Origin: Elephas maximus indicus
Taxonomy: Eukaryota; Chordata; Mammalia; Proboscidea; Elephantidae
NCBI RefSeq assembly: GCF_024166365.1
Contig: NC_064822.1
Coordinates: 141,180,823-141,244,822, forward strand
Length of the DNA stretch: 64,000 bases
Direction: 5' to 3'
Shown: positions 35,355 through 47,162 of the stretch, piece by piece
Layout: each line of letters begins with the position of its first letter
Numbering within the stretch: the first letter of the stretch is position 1
Program-made: the position numbers and the translations under genes
Notes under the pieces: model-generated
Told to the model about the DNA's origin: nothing
Database searches by the model: none
The model's input: only the letters and a program-made list of their open reading frames with translations

Positions 35355-35577
35355 ACCAAACCGAACCAGGTGCTGCCGAGTAGGTTCTGATTCATGGTGG
35401 CCCCATGTACGTCAGAGTATGCTCCACAGTGTTTTCAATGGCTGATTTTTTAGAAGCAGATCACCAGGCCTTTCTTCCAAAGTGCCTCTGGGTGGACTCA
35501 AACCTCCAACCTCTTGATTAGCACTCAAGCGCATTAACCATTCTCACCACCCAGGTACTCTGTAAAACTAATAAGGA
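35355..35577 (-). mobile_element. AfroSINE, long divergent subfamily, 7-bp TSD
   Basis: The antisense body reads ccaaaccgaaccaggtgctgccgagtaggttctg...ggccccatgtacgtcagagtatgctccacagtg...tagaagcagatcaccaggcctttcttcc...gtgcctctgggtggac. It matches the copies at 35.94 and 19.89 kb more than the common short form. The repeat ctaataa lies at 35348-35354 and 35578-35584. Confidence 0.85.
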
Positions 35578-35938
35578 GCTATTATTATTTATTGAGTGCA
35601 TATAAACAATAAAATATAAATAATGCAAAGTCCTAGCTTAGGGTCGACCCTATGCTAGGACTTTGCATCTGTCATTTCAAACTCTCACAAAAATCATAAT
35701 TGGCCCATTGATAAGTGTGTACTATAAATTAAAAGTTGGGCAGGGGGTTCCTTTCCCAGTGTTTTTGGAATATTATGTTGACCAGGGAATAGTGCTGAGC
35801 CTCTGTTGTCTGCACTGGTTTTTATTTCATAGAGTCAGTCCACACCAACACTTCTTGCTGGATAGGCCTCAAATTCTCAAGTTAGGAAATCTATTTGGAT
35901 TCCCTAAGGGCTCACTTGGAGCTTCATCTTCAGCTCCC

Positions 35939-36146
35939 CAAACCAACCAGTTGCCACTGAGCTGGTCCTGACTCGTGGAGACCCTATATGTGTCAGAGTA
36001 GAACTGTGCTCCATAGGATTTTCAATGGCTGATTTTTCAGAAGTAGATCTCCAGGCCTTTCTTCTGAGACACCTCTGGGTGGAGTTGAACCTCAACCTCT
36101 TGGTTAGCAGCTAAGTGTGTTAACCGCTTGCACACCCAGGGACTCC
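35939..36146 (-). mobile_element. AfroSINE, long divergent subfamily, perfect 9-bp TSD
   Basis: Antisense copy with ccatgtgtcag-type text: atatgtgtcagagtagaactgtgctccataggattttcaatggc...gaagtagatctccaggcctttcttctgagacacctctgggtgg. Flanking tcagctccc at 35930-35938 and 36147-36155 is a perfect 9-bp duplication. Confidence 0.9.
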
Positions 36147-36289
36147 TCAGCTCCCAAAGGGATGGAAAATCTCAGACAAGAAATTCCTGCTAACCAAAAT
36201 TCCTTTTCTTAAGGCATCTGTGAATGCTTGAAAGACAGTGATTATAATTCATAAATCTCATCCTGTCTACATGGAGTGAAAAGTGTTTT

Positions 36290-36510
36290 CTTGAGTCAGA
36301 TTCTTACCTTTGCACTGTATTTAACACCTGCACAACTTGGACCAAATTACTTAACCTCTCTGTCTCATTTTTCTTACCTGTAAAATTGGAATAATATAGT
36401 ATTACTTCCTATACTTATTTTGACGATTGAAATGACCTAATGCCAGTGTCCTTGTAATAATGCCTGGCAAAAGGTAGCAAAAATGTTAGTTATCATTATA
36501 GTTGTTTTTG
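36290..36510 (+). repeat. MIR SINE remnant
   Basis: The segment cttggaccaaattacttaacctctctgtctcatttttcttacctgtaaaattggaataatatagtattacttcc...ctggcaaaaggtagcaaaaatgttagttatcatta is a plus-sense MIR body. Confidence 0.75.
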
Positions 36511-38450
36511 TTGTTATCTCATCGTATATAGGTTGTTCCTATACCATGCCAAAACAATTCAGTCAATCTGAGTGGAAAAATTAGTCAAAATAACAGGTTG
36601 GTGCCTGAACCTTTATCTCTGGTGGCTTTATCACTGTCAAAAAATAACAACGTAATCCCTATTCTTAAAACTTCCTCTGCCCTTTGATCTTCCCAGAGTC
36701 AGAAAAAGTAGGATTTGAATGGCTTTAGTCTAGTTTGTTTTAGTAATAGACCCACAGTTCATCATGAAACAAATGCCACTCTGTAGCCCTAGTTAAACAG
36801 AATTCATTATTGTTTTTTCCCCTAGGACTGTATTGCAATGACAGATGAGAATGGCAGATAGCCAGCGGGCCCGGCCAACTGGCTTTCCTCTGCACTCTGG
36901 GTTTTGAAGAATAAGAGCACAGATATTTTTGATTCTATAAGCCTATTCAAGCACAGTTTACAATAAGGAAGAAAACCCACTTAGTGAAGTTATGTCTTCA
37001 ACATAAAAGAATATTGCAATTTTCTTGATATATATTCTTTCAAAGTGGATACTTGTAAAATATTTTTATAACAGTAAATTACAGATCCAGTAATAGTATA
37101 AAATTATATAACTAGTATTGAAATACTTCATTCATTTCTTCAATACATTTTTAGTGAGAGCTTACTATGTGCCTGGCACTAGCATGACACTGCATTCCCA
37201 TCATGAGAATTTGCTTTGAACTGGAAAATTCTGCTGTAATATTGTGGCTTATACTGAACTAACACTAGAAACTATTGTTCACTATCAGCATTTTTAAATA
37301 CAATTTGAGATTTCACTTTCTCATTTAATTCTTTTAAAATAAGCAAGGTTATTGATGAGTTCCTCGTGGGTATCTCTTGTATATTGAACTTAGCCTTGGC
37401 TCTCTAGTGTATTCTCGAAGCTATAACAGTGCTGGACACAAGTTAAAAGGGCAATGCAATTAATAATTGAATGAATAAACACAAATAAATCTAAGTAATA
37501 CAGAATATCAATTAGAGGAATTAAGCTAATGATGAAAAGCTGCAAACCCTGAACAAAAACATTTTCATTTATTAAAAAAAAAAATTATGTGATATTCTCC
37601 AGATATAATTTTTCTTCATATTTAAAAAGGTATGTGTATTATATGTTAAATATATATTAATGTATCCTAATATAGTAAAAGATGCATGGCTATATTTACG
37701 TGTGGGTATAGATAGATCACACAATCTGTTTAAAAGATATTAAAGTGTAATTTGTGAAATATTAACATTTTTCACCTAAGAGAGATTTTTTTATTTGCTT
37801 CTTTTTTCTGATTTAAGATTTTTCTCTTTGAAATTTAATGTAGCCCTTTAAGACTGTTCTGTTCTTTATTTAATCTAAAAACTTAATATAATTGGATTTT
37901 CTGAGCCTGCCTCTCAAAACACCGTAAAAACTTTCACTCTAATATACTTAGCTCAATATGCTTTATATTTTCTTATCAACATGTTTTAGTGAAATTCCAA
38001 AATAATCTCACAACTAGATTATTTTATAGGTAAAACAATATTCTTCCAATATGAAGGTCCTTTGAAGGGAAGTCATTAATTTTCTTATATAATTGAATTT
38101 AGCTCCTACTAAAAAAAAATTTTATCTTAGATACTCTTAGAATCACAAATTAAGAAAATGTATGAATAGATGGACTTCTTATCTAAATTAAAAAAAATTA
38201 TTATCTTATAATTGTACAGTAAGACCAGACACAAATGTGGCAAAACAGGTTAATCAAATAAATGGTCATTGAAAGTTGCTAATAAATCCATAGGTAGTGA
38301 CTAAGAGAAGTTACAAGAAAGGATAACTGTATTTTCCTAGTTTTCTGGTACAGTAAACGTTTCAGTAAAAAAAAAAAAAAAAGTTGCTGAAAAGATGTTC
38401 ATTTATTCTTTTATTCTGCAAATATTAATTTAATTTGAACAATTTACCTG
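36511..38450. other. AT-rich non-coding stretch with small L2 pieces
   Basis: A short antisense L2 end (tcttcaatacatttttagtgagagcttactatgtgcctggcac, 37135-37180) is recognisable. The remainder is AT-rich and unassigned. There is a poly(A) run at 38368-38382. Confidence 0.5.
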
Positions 38451-39439
38451 TGTTCGCGAGGAACCTGTGCATAGATCAAGAGGCAGTCATTCAAACAGAT
38501 CAAGGGGATACTGTGTGGTTTAAAATCAGGAAAGATGTGCATCAGGGTTTTATTCTTTCAACATGCTTATTCAGTGTGTATGCTGAGCAAATAATCTGAG
38601 AAACTGGACTATATGAAGAAAAACACAGCATTAAGATTGGAGGAAGACTACTTAACCTGCATTATGCAGATGACACAACCTTGCTTGCTGAAAACCAAGA
38701 AGACTTGAAGCACTTACTGATGAAGATCAAAGACTACAGCCTTCAGTATGGATTACACCTCAACAGAAAGAAAACAAAAATCCTCACAACCAGACCAATA
38801 AGCAACATCGTGATAAATGGAAAAAATATTGAAGTTGTCAAGGATTTCATTTTACTTGGATCCACAATCAACACCTATGAAAGCAGCAGTCAGAAAATCA
38901 AAAGACTCATTGCATTGGGCAAGTCTGCTGCAAAACACCTCTTTAAAGTGTTGAAAAGCAAAGATGTCACCTTGCTTGACCCAAGCCATGGTATTTTCAA
39001 TCGTATCACATGCATGTGGAAGCTGGACAATGATTAAGGAAGACGGAAGAATTGATGCATTTGAATTATGGTGTTGGTGAAGAATACTGAATATACCATG
39101 GACTGCCAGAAGAAAAACAAATCTGTCTTGGAAGAAGTACAGACAGAATGCTCCTTAGAACAGAGGATGGATAAGACTTCGTCTCATGTATTTTGGGAAT
39201 GATATCAGGAGGGACCAGTCCTTGGAGATGAACATCATGCTTGGTAAAGTAGAGGGTCAGGGAAAAAGACCCTTAGGGAAAAATACCCTCAATAAGATGT
39301 ATTTACATAGTGGCTGCAACAATGGCATCAAACATAGCGATGATTTTGAGGATGGTGCAGGATCAGCCAGTATTTCGTTCTATTGTACATAGGGTTGCTA
39401 TGAGTCAGAACCAACTTATTGGCACCTAACAACAACGAC
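38451..39439 (+). mobile_element. RTE LINE, 5'-truncated
   Basis: About 1 kb: the second half of the reverse transcriptase and the 3' tail (ttgctatgagtcagaaccaacttattggcacctaacaacaac). It contains the longest surviving RTE frame here. I found no unambiguous target duplication. An ~18-base stutter at about 39262-39285 (gaaaaagacccttagggaaaaatacc) is a local change relative to other copies. Confidence 0.88.
38681..39037 (+). pseudogene. RTE reverse transcriptase C-terminal part
   Basis: A 118-codon open piece continues in frame upstream to the active-site motif YADD in the context NLHYADDTTLLAENQED (about 38657-38704), without a stop between them. It then follows the RTE thumb/C-terminal region (KTKILTTRPISN, EVVKDFILLGSTIN). 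It is truncated at the 5' side by the insertion and loses the frame after about 38975, where a short deletion removes the usual 'aggactaaggtg' text. Not functional. Confidence 0.8.
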
Positions 39440-39454
39440 AGAGAAAGACTAGGG

Positions 39455-39800
39455 AGATAGGGCCAATTTAGATTGAATAGTCAAGGAAGTCTCATTGGAA
39501 CTGAAACCTTAATGACAAGAAGACTCAAGCACTTGGAAGATCTTGGGTCAAATGCTCTAGGCAGACGAGGGAGCTAAAGGCCTCAGTGGGAGAGCTGAGC
39601 TTGGTGTGGTTGAGGTATGGAAAGAAGGCACTTTGACTAGAGCATGTAGAACTAGGGGAAGGAGGGGAGAGGAGGCTGGAAACAAATTAGAATAATATCC
39701 TATAGGTCTTTGTAGGCTAGAGAAGGAGTCAGGACGTACTTTAAGTGCAACGAAGTGTTGTAAACAGCATAGTGACTAGATCTAATTCATATTTTAGGAG
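39455..39800 (-). repeat. L2 LINE remnant, antisense
   Basis: The plus strand has ggaagtctcattggaactgaaacc...agggagctaaaggcctcagtggg...gtgtggttgaggtatggaaagaagg...ctataggtctttgtaggctagagaagg...acgtactttaagtgcaacg, the L2 reverse complement in order. It lies directly after the RTE. Confidence 0.7.
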
Positions 39801-41987
39801 AAAATGTATTTATGTGGAAGATTATTTGTTCCGTACTCCTTATAACTATATAAATTTTGATCCCTGTTGGTGATACATTCTTCCTTCTTAATCTTAACAT
39901 TATCAAAATGCACGTTTAAAAAAATTTTGTGTGCTACATAGGAATACTATAAGGCAATTAAAATCATTTTACATATTTTCTTTCTGAATTTAATTTGGAC
40001 TTCTTAAAAGAATTTTTCCAAAAAAAGAGGTAGTCTTCTTCCCTGATTGATAAAAATTAGAGTTGGTTACTGAGTTTTTGAGATTTTATTTTGGTGCAGT
40101 ATTTTCCATTCCTTTATTTTCCAGACATGAATATCTGCCAAGCCAACGCTGTATTTAAAACCCTGAGAAGTTCAAAAGGGATTGGAGACAGCAAAGGAAG
40201 TCTTTTATACTTCAATATCCTGTGTAATTAACATTTCTGTCTCGGCATTAATAAAACTAAGCTTTTGCCCGCTTTTTATTTTCACTTTAGTGGCTGAGAC
40301 CATTATTATTTGTGCAAAAGGACAATCTAGCTGTTAAAAGTAACACAAGTGCAAATTGGAGGGTAATTGGAAGAGATAATTTGCTGTTATGAAAACAAGT
40401 CCAAATATTTGTTCATGTAGTTGACAACAAAATGGTGATTGTAAGGCCAATCCAATTCTCCTCCTTAGGCACCAACTGGTTGTTGTTGAGAGCTTGGCCT
40501 TCACAATAATCATGTGATCAGGCCCCATCATATACTCTTGAAACAACATCTTTAAAAACAGAGAGTACTCTTAATGAAAGAAATGTGGGCACTGCTTCTT
40601 TACATCTTTAAAAAGTGTCCTAACTATAGAGGTTAACCAATCCCTATTCACTCTGATCATATATAGCTGCTTAATATAACATTATGTATGTAACTATGTC
40701 CCCTGATTCTTGGAGAATGAAAATACACTTTCTTACATAGTTTGTAAGGATCCAACTAAAGGCAAGCTCAACACCTAATAATAGTCAGTACATGAAGGGT
40801 ACTTTAGGGACTTCTCTGTAACTTCCACTTCAGGCAAATAGTCCATAAGAATTTATGTACTGCAATCTCACAGAGTGATACTTCTTTATAAACAGTGAAG
40901 CAAAATGGTATAGGTAATATAAGCTGGCAAAGTGAAATGATGGAACAGGAAAAAATAAAGTTTATTAATAATTTATTAAGATTTAGCAATATGATTAATG
41001 AATGTTGGTGTTATAATTTTTTTCAGCAACTGTTTTTTCTATAATGTAGAAGACCATGAGTTGATTAACAACCAAACACCCTGAATAGATATCTACAATC
41101 GAATTAAAGATAGGAAATTTAAATTAATTTTTTCATCTAGTGTAAGAATTTATACATTAACTATAAAGGCATAAGTAAGGTGATAGTTGCTTATTTCACT
41201 GATAACTATTTGTCTTGCTTGATCCTGACTTTTTCAGGGAGATAACAGTCTATCATCTGAGGGTAATAGAATTTGTAGCCTGCTCTGAAGGACTCATCGT
41301 AAGACAATATTAACAATTTGAAGTCTTAAAAACACATATTGGATACAACAATATTAGTTTATGCAATTTTCTGAAAGTCGTTTGTGGAATTGTACCATAA
41401 ATGAGGGACGTTGAAATTCAGGTCTTACTATTCAAAGTCTACTAACAAAATTTCTGGGGATTGAATTGAGGTCAAAATATTCAGTCAGCTGAATTTGGTG
41501 ACAATTATAAACAACCAATTCTAAACTCAGAGAATTGGCAATGGTCATTTATATTATACCTAGTGTGGAAATAATATGGTAGTTCAAAGCTGAGAACAAA
41601 ATATAACAATTTTAATTATAAAATCTATTTTCAAGGTAAACATGGATTTTTTTTAGTTTTATGTCAGAAGAATTAGGGGAATATTTAATGTTTTATATGT
41701 AACTCTAGTATTATATATAGAGAGTGCAGTAGATTCTATTCTTTTTAAATTGGTAAAAATTATTTCATTTATTGGTTAAAAAAACCAAAAGGGGTACATA
41801 AATATAACAATTTCAAAATATGCTGTCAATAATACTTTTGGATATTCTGAATACTTAGAGTATAGGAATATATTTGTTTATACATACAGACATATATAAA
41901 AAGACATATATAGTATATATATATCTTTGATAAACAGCTCCTCATTTAATATATAATTTAAATGAAAATACATATAATGTAAAAGAA
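39801..41987. other. AT-rich non-coding stretch, possible conserved element
   Basis: No exon or element. The segment 40130-40330 has higher sequence complexity, few simple repeats and several TAAT cores (tgtgtaattaacat, ggcattaataaaac), and is reported as a regulatory candidate. AT-rich (TATA)n text lies at 41888-41925. Confidence 0.5.
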
Positions 41988-42190
41988 AAAAAACTCTTTG
42001 CTGTCAAGTCACTTCTGACTCATAGGAACCCTACAGGACAGAGTAGAGTTGCCCTATAAGGTTTCTAAACCTGTAAATCTTTACGGGAAGAAACTTCTGC
42101 ATCTTTCTCCTTCAGAGTGGCTGGTGAGTTCTAACTGCTGACCTACTGGTTAGCAGCCAAGCACTTAACCACTGTGCCATTAGGGTGCCT
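41988..42190 (-). mobile_element. AfroSINE, long form, antisense
   Basis: The plus strand reads aaactctttgctgtcaagtcacttctgactcataggaacc...aacctgtaaatctttacgggaagaaacttctgcatctttctcc...gtgccattagggtgcct. It carries the long central part typical of the full-length form. Confidence 0.88.
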
Positions 42191-42198
42191 TATAAATA

Positions 42199-42240
42199 AA
42201 ACCCACTGCTGTGAAGTCGATTTCAACTCATAGTGACCCT
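42199..42240 (-). mobile_element. 42-bp AfroSINE tail with perfect target duplication
   Basis: Only aaacccactgctgtgaagtcgatttcaactcatagtgaccct is inserted. It lies between tataaata at 42191-42198 and tataaata at 42241-42248; counting the shared cct the duplication is 11 bp. This is a minimal reverse-transcription product beside an older SINE. Confidence 0.88.
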
Positions 42241-42248
42241 TATAAATA

Positions 42249-43088
42249 GTTATACATAAATTAATATATAAATATATCAACTATTTAACATTTCCAAACC
42301 ATATTTTATAAAAGTAATTCTTAGTACATTTAAGGTAGAAGCGATAATACACTATTCACTTATTTTCTTGTTAAGATATGTGTTTATCATCTAAATCTAT
42401 ATGATACAAAAGTTAATCTATCTGTTTAATAAAACCAAATAACTATAGTATTCAGTAAAAAAAAAAAATAAAGAAGCTCAAATGGTTATCTATCATAAGG
42501 GAATCAGAATCTCAATGAACTACTATTTAGTTATAAACTAAATTTCAATCTCTTTTTTTTAACGACATTGTAATTTGAAAAGCAAACTGAAAATACTAAT
42601 GTGCATTAAATTGTACTTATTACAGTTTTTTAAGATAATATTTGCCTATAAATATTTGTGAGATTTCAAATCAGCCATTACCCACATGTGATAGAGCCCT
42701 TAAGATAATTAGATATTAAGTGGCATATGAAAGTTAATATAATCCATTATATTATCCATTAGAAAGCTAATATAAAGTTGAGATAAATTGTAGAGAACCA
42801 CTGTCACCTTGTAAAAAGACATAAAACTTTAATTATTCAGTAATTATTTAATGAGTACATACTCTGGGCAAATTGATGTACAGGCTTTATGGACATGAAT
42901 ATATAAAATAATATAGCCAGAAGATTGCAAGTATGTCTACCTAACTCTGCCCAAGAATGAGTATCATCAATCATAGTCTAGATTATGATATGTAAATCAA
43001 CATCAAACACATAGATGGCACCTTTGTATGGAAAAACTCTTAAAAGATAAGTTGTTGCAAGATAATATTGGTGTTTGACTTTTGAGAG
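42249..43088. other. AT-rich non-coding stretch
   Basis: No exon or transposon was recognised. A possible L2 fragment (ttaatgagtacatactctgggcaaattgatgtacaggc) lies near 42850. Confidence 0.45.
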
Positions 43089-43256
43089 GAAAAAAAAAAA
43101 AAAAAAAACTCTTTGCCATTGAGTTGATTTTGACTCATAGCAATCCTATAGGACAGAGGAGAACTGCCCCATAGGGTTTCCGAGGATCAGCTCGTAGATT
43201 TGAACTGCGAACCTTTTGTTAGCAGCCAAGCTCTTAATCACTGTGCCACCAGGGCT
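43089..43256 (-). mobile_element. AfroSINE, short form, antisense
   Basis: A long A-run (18 or more) leads into ctctttgccattgagttgattttgactcatagcaatcc...gccaccagggct. The long homopolymer suggests a recent insertion, though no clear target duplication is visible. Confidence 0.88.
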
Positions 43257-43458
43257 AGACTATCTCCTACTATCAAAAAAATGGTGTACATTTAGACTTA
43301 TTACATGAGTGGATGAGGATATTATATAAGCCACATCTGTAAAACACAAGAATAAAAAGATAGAAATACTGATTTTTCCAATGACATGCAAAGAATTTTA
43401 ACCTGATGTGTCAAATTGTATATGTAATTGTCACTGTGTTATGTTGGCATATCGACAT

Positions 43459-44430
43459 TTGTTGTTTTAAGTGCTGTCGAGTAGGTTCTGACTCATAGTG
43501 ACCCTGTGTAGAACAGAATGAAACACTGCCCTATCCTGCAGCATCCTCACAATCACTGCTGTGTTTGAGCCTATTGTTAAAACCACTGTGTCAATCCATC
43601 TCTTTGAGGGTCTTCCTCTTTTTTGCTGACACTCTACTAAGCATGATGTCCTTGTTCAGGGACTGGTTCCTTCTGATAACAGGACCAAAGTACATGAGAT
43701 GAAATCTCACCTATCCACGCTTCTAAGGAGCAATCTGGCTGTACTTCGAAGACAGATTTGTTCTTTCTTCTGGCAGTCCATGGTATATTCAATATTCTTT
43801 GCCAACATCATAATTCAAAGGCATCAGTTCTTCTTTAATCTTCCTTATTCATTGTCCATCTTTCACATAAATATGCAGCGGTTGAAAATACCATGGCTTA
43901 TATTAGGTATAATTTAGTGGCTTTTTAACACTTTAAAGACTTCCTTTGCAGCAGATTCACCCAATGCAACATGTCGTTTGATTTCTTGACTGCTGCTTCC
44001 ATGGGCATTAATTGCAGTTCCAAGTAAAATGAAATCTTTGACAACTTCAATATTTTTTTCATTTCTCAGGATGTTGCTTATTGGTCCAGTTATGAGGATT
44101 TTTGTTTTCTTTTTATTGAGGTGTAATCCATATTGAAGGCTGTAGTCTTTGATCTTCATCAGTAAGTACTTCAAGTCTTCTTCACTTTCAGCAAACAAGG
44201 TTGTGTCATCTGCATAATGCAGGTTGTTAATGAGTCTTCCACCAATCTTGATGCCACGTTCTTCTTCATACAGTCCAGTTTCTCAGATTAGTTGCTCAGC
44301 ATACAGACTGAATAAGTATGGTGGAGGAATACAACAGTGACACACACCTTTCCTAATTTTAAATCACATAGCATCCCCTTGTTCTAGTTGAACAATTGCA
44401 TCTTGGTCTATGTATAATGGAACCAAATGC
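43459..44430 (-). mobile_element. RTE LINE, 5'-truncated, antisense
   Basis: The only RTE copy on the minus strand, about 0.97 kb. The plus strand starts ttgttgttttaagtgctgtcgagtagg (3' tail) and continues to ...tgaacaattgcatcttggtctatg. A homopolymer A-run follows at 44444-44460. It covers the same region as the 38.45 kb copy. Confidence 0.85.
43914..44225 (-). pseudogene. RTE reverse transcriptase C-terminal part
   Basis: An open frame of at least 94 codons follows the active-site motif YADD, which is encoded just upstream at about 44203-44217 (reverse complement of tctgcataatg). It matches the plus copy at 38.7 kb in the thumb region (KTKILITGPISN, VVKDFILLGTAIN, SSSQEIKRHVAL). Beyond residue 94 the frame ends in TGA-type decay (KVLKSH then stop). 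The 5' part is absent. Confidence 0.8.
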
Positions 44431-44460
44431 CTTAAAAGAAATTAAAAAAAAAAAAAAAAA

Positions 44461-45220
44461 GATTTAAAAGTTTAAATAGTGCTAACTTTTTACTTACAAA
44501 ACTTTATTTAATGGTTTTTAAATTTTGTTTTGTATTTCTTGAGATTCAATGATTTATTGAATTTTAGAATTGGAAGGCCAAAAGAGATGAACTAAAGAAG
44601 CTCACATCTAAGATTTCTCCTACGACACCAGCAGATATTTTCTCAATTTTTACCTGAGCACATCCAATAATGAGCGCTGAATAATTTGAGGGAACCTGTT
44701 ATTTTTGGACCACTCTAATATTGAAAAAAAGTCTTCCTTATATCCTACTGTGGACCAATAAAATCAACCCGCTTTCCTCAAAAGCACTACAAAATGGACT
44801 TTAAGCTAGCCTGTGATTCCTCCTCAGTAGAAGAATTAAAAACTCCAAGAAAACAAAAATTGTAGCCTGTTCAAACACTCTCAGGTAACATACAAAGATT
44901 AACTCACTGTTTCCATCATGATCAGCTTTAGGTGTAGGTGTCAATTCATCACGGGAAACTGGAAACTTGCTTCATAAAAATCAGTAGTGGTATGGTGGTA
45001 GTTAAAGGAGAAGTCACATAAAGGTTACTGTACATAATTATCAATTATTAGTGTTCTATATTTTCTTATTTTTATAAGGTCATGGAATTAGAATAAAAAT
45101 ATTAAATATATGAGAAGTAATGAGAAAAAATAAAGCAGGAAACTAGAAGACAAAAATTGGCTTCTTTATTTTGCTAAAGACTGATTTTGTAATTATTCCC
45201 TTGAATGTGGAATGAAATTA
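44461..45220. other. AT-rich non-coding stretch
   Basis: Nothing recognised. Confidence 0.45.
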
Positions 45221-45570
45221 CAGGCAGTCCCCAGATTATGAATGAGTTCCATTCTTAAGTATGTCTTTAAGTCGAATTTGTATGTAAGGTGGAACAGTTA
45301 GGTACACTACGTATCTAACATCAGTTAGTCAAATGTTTATCTTAGTATATAATATGTAGTGTACCTTTCTATGCACAAAAGCATTAAAGAAACACTTCCA
45401 GATACACTAAAACATCTTTAATGTACTAATACAGTAATAATAAATGTGCATCACAAAGTAGCATCCTTTTGTTATTATGATCAATTGTATGTACCTTGAA
45501 TTTTTAATATAATAGACTTTACAGGGATTGATTCATAACTTTCAGTCATAGGTAACTTGGGGACTGCCTG
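45221..45570. mobile_element. Tigger/mariner-like MITE flanked by TA
   Basis: A 350-bp element with inverted ends: caggcagtccccagattatg on the left, and on the right cataggtaacttggggactgcctg (reverse complement caggcagtccccaagttacc). TA lies directly outside both ends (45219-45220 and 45571-45572), the target duplication of the Tc1/mariner superfamily. The interior has no coding capacity. The resemblance of the tips to pogo/Tigger-type ends is from memory. Confidence 0.8.
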
Positions 45571-45888
45571 TATGTGTGGATCATAGTAATCCTGACATGG
45601 AGTGGTGTGCAGGTAATAACTAGTTAAAAACTGTTACGCTTATTGACATAATGGTTAATAACTGGCTCTCTGAGGAAAAAAAAGAAAATGTCCTGATTTG
45701 TAGCCAGTTTCCATAGCTGATATCAAGGTATCAATGTAGTGTCACTGACCACAAATTTGGGAAGAGATAACACACAATCAGCTCTGGAGAACCAATATGC
45801 ACATTACTGCCCACAGAAGCTTCAGAAAATATTGGAAAGGACCAAAACACTTACCTGCTGATTCTTACTTGCAACCACAAGTAATAAG
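45571..45888. other. Non-coding stretch before the L1
   Basis: I cannot assign it. Text at 45690-45830 (gtagccagtttccatagc...ccacaaatttgggaagagataac) has the feel of an old dispersed repeat, but I cannot name it. Confidence 0.4.
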
Positions 45889-45899
45889 AATGGTATATA

Positions 45900-47160
45900 G
45901 GCAGGGCTAAGATGGTGGAGTAGTCAGATGCTTCCAGTGAACCCTCTTACAACAAAGACCCCAAAAAACAAGTGAAACGATTATATTTATGACAAGCTAG
46001 AAGCCCTGAACAACAAAGGCAAAGTTAGAAAGTGGACTGAGTAGTGGCAGGGGGGAGGGAGAGATAGTTCAGAAGTGGAGAGGAGTTGCTGGACCTGAAT
46101 CATTGGGAACCCTCAGGCTGTGGCAGGCTGGTGGTGGTGTTTGGCCACAGTTTCCTCAGGGAGAAACAGCCAGGTGCACAGCCTACTCACACCTCTGGAA
46201 CCAGAGAACGACGCTCTCAGCAAAAGCTAAGAACTTGTGTATATTTTCCCGTGACCAACCCCCAAGCCAGCTTCAGTGGCTTTTGATATCTCTGGACCCA
46301 AGATAGGGCCTGTTGCATGCCCAGAGCCATTCTCCCAGCCTTGGAGAAGGAATAAATTCACAAGTGGGGAAAAGATAATCTACCAGCTCTACTAACCGGG
46401 GGGAGCTCAGGACAGAAATGGCTCCTGTCCAGGCAAAAATGGTCCGTGGACTTGGAATATCTTTCCCCCCTGCATGGACCTGTGTGGGCCTATTTCAGGA
46501 GAAATAGGCACTTGTTGGCAGAATACAAGAGTTTCAGCTGTGCAGTGGAAAGGTAGGTTTGATGTTTGACACTGCTGTGCCTATTAAACAGGGTCCTCAC
46601 CTACCCACATCAGGGGCCTAAGGACTGGTGGCTCCACTCAGGTCACCCAGCCACCTGCAACAGGGGTCCCAGGATAACTGGCATCTCCAAGTCCTTAGAG
46701 CCGAAAGCACTGGGTGCCCAAGGTCCGACTGCAGAACCCACCCACCTGTGTGCTCTAGGGAACAGGGATGTGCTTTCTTCACAGACACTTGGGGGATAGT
46801 TGTCAGCCCCCTGCCTTGTTCAAGGTGTGACCCCCTGCTGCAACCAGATACTGGTACCTACACCAATCACCCCTGCCCCTTTAAGATTATAGAACAGAGC
46901 CTGGACCACACACTTGATGACCAAATACCTGGACACCTGAGCTGAATCCATACAAGAAAAGTGAATGGATTCCTAGACTCATATACCTGGTAACAGCTCC
47001 AGCCATCTGGTGACAGGACATTAGAGCTTCAAAGGTGAAAATAATCAAGCAAGCTCACTCAAGCAACCTATTTGGACATATCAAAAAAAAGAAAAAAAAA
47101 ATTAAGTAAGAAGCTAGGATATAGTAAGCAAACATAAAATAAACTAATACAATAATTTAT
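45900..47160 (+). promoter_or_regulatory. L1 5' UTR with internal promoter region
   Basis: This starts ggcagggctaagatggtgg (the aagatggtgg motif resembles a YY1-type CCATCTT complement near the L1 start) and is GC-richer than its surroundings. Overlapping frames at 46566-46799 and 46628-46945 have no known product. Confidence 0.6.
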
Positions 47161-47162
47161 GG

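Noticed and set aside
46566-46945. Frames of 77 and 105 codons
   Set aside because: They lie in the L1 5' UTR and overlap in two frames. No L1 protein is known to start there in this sense.
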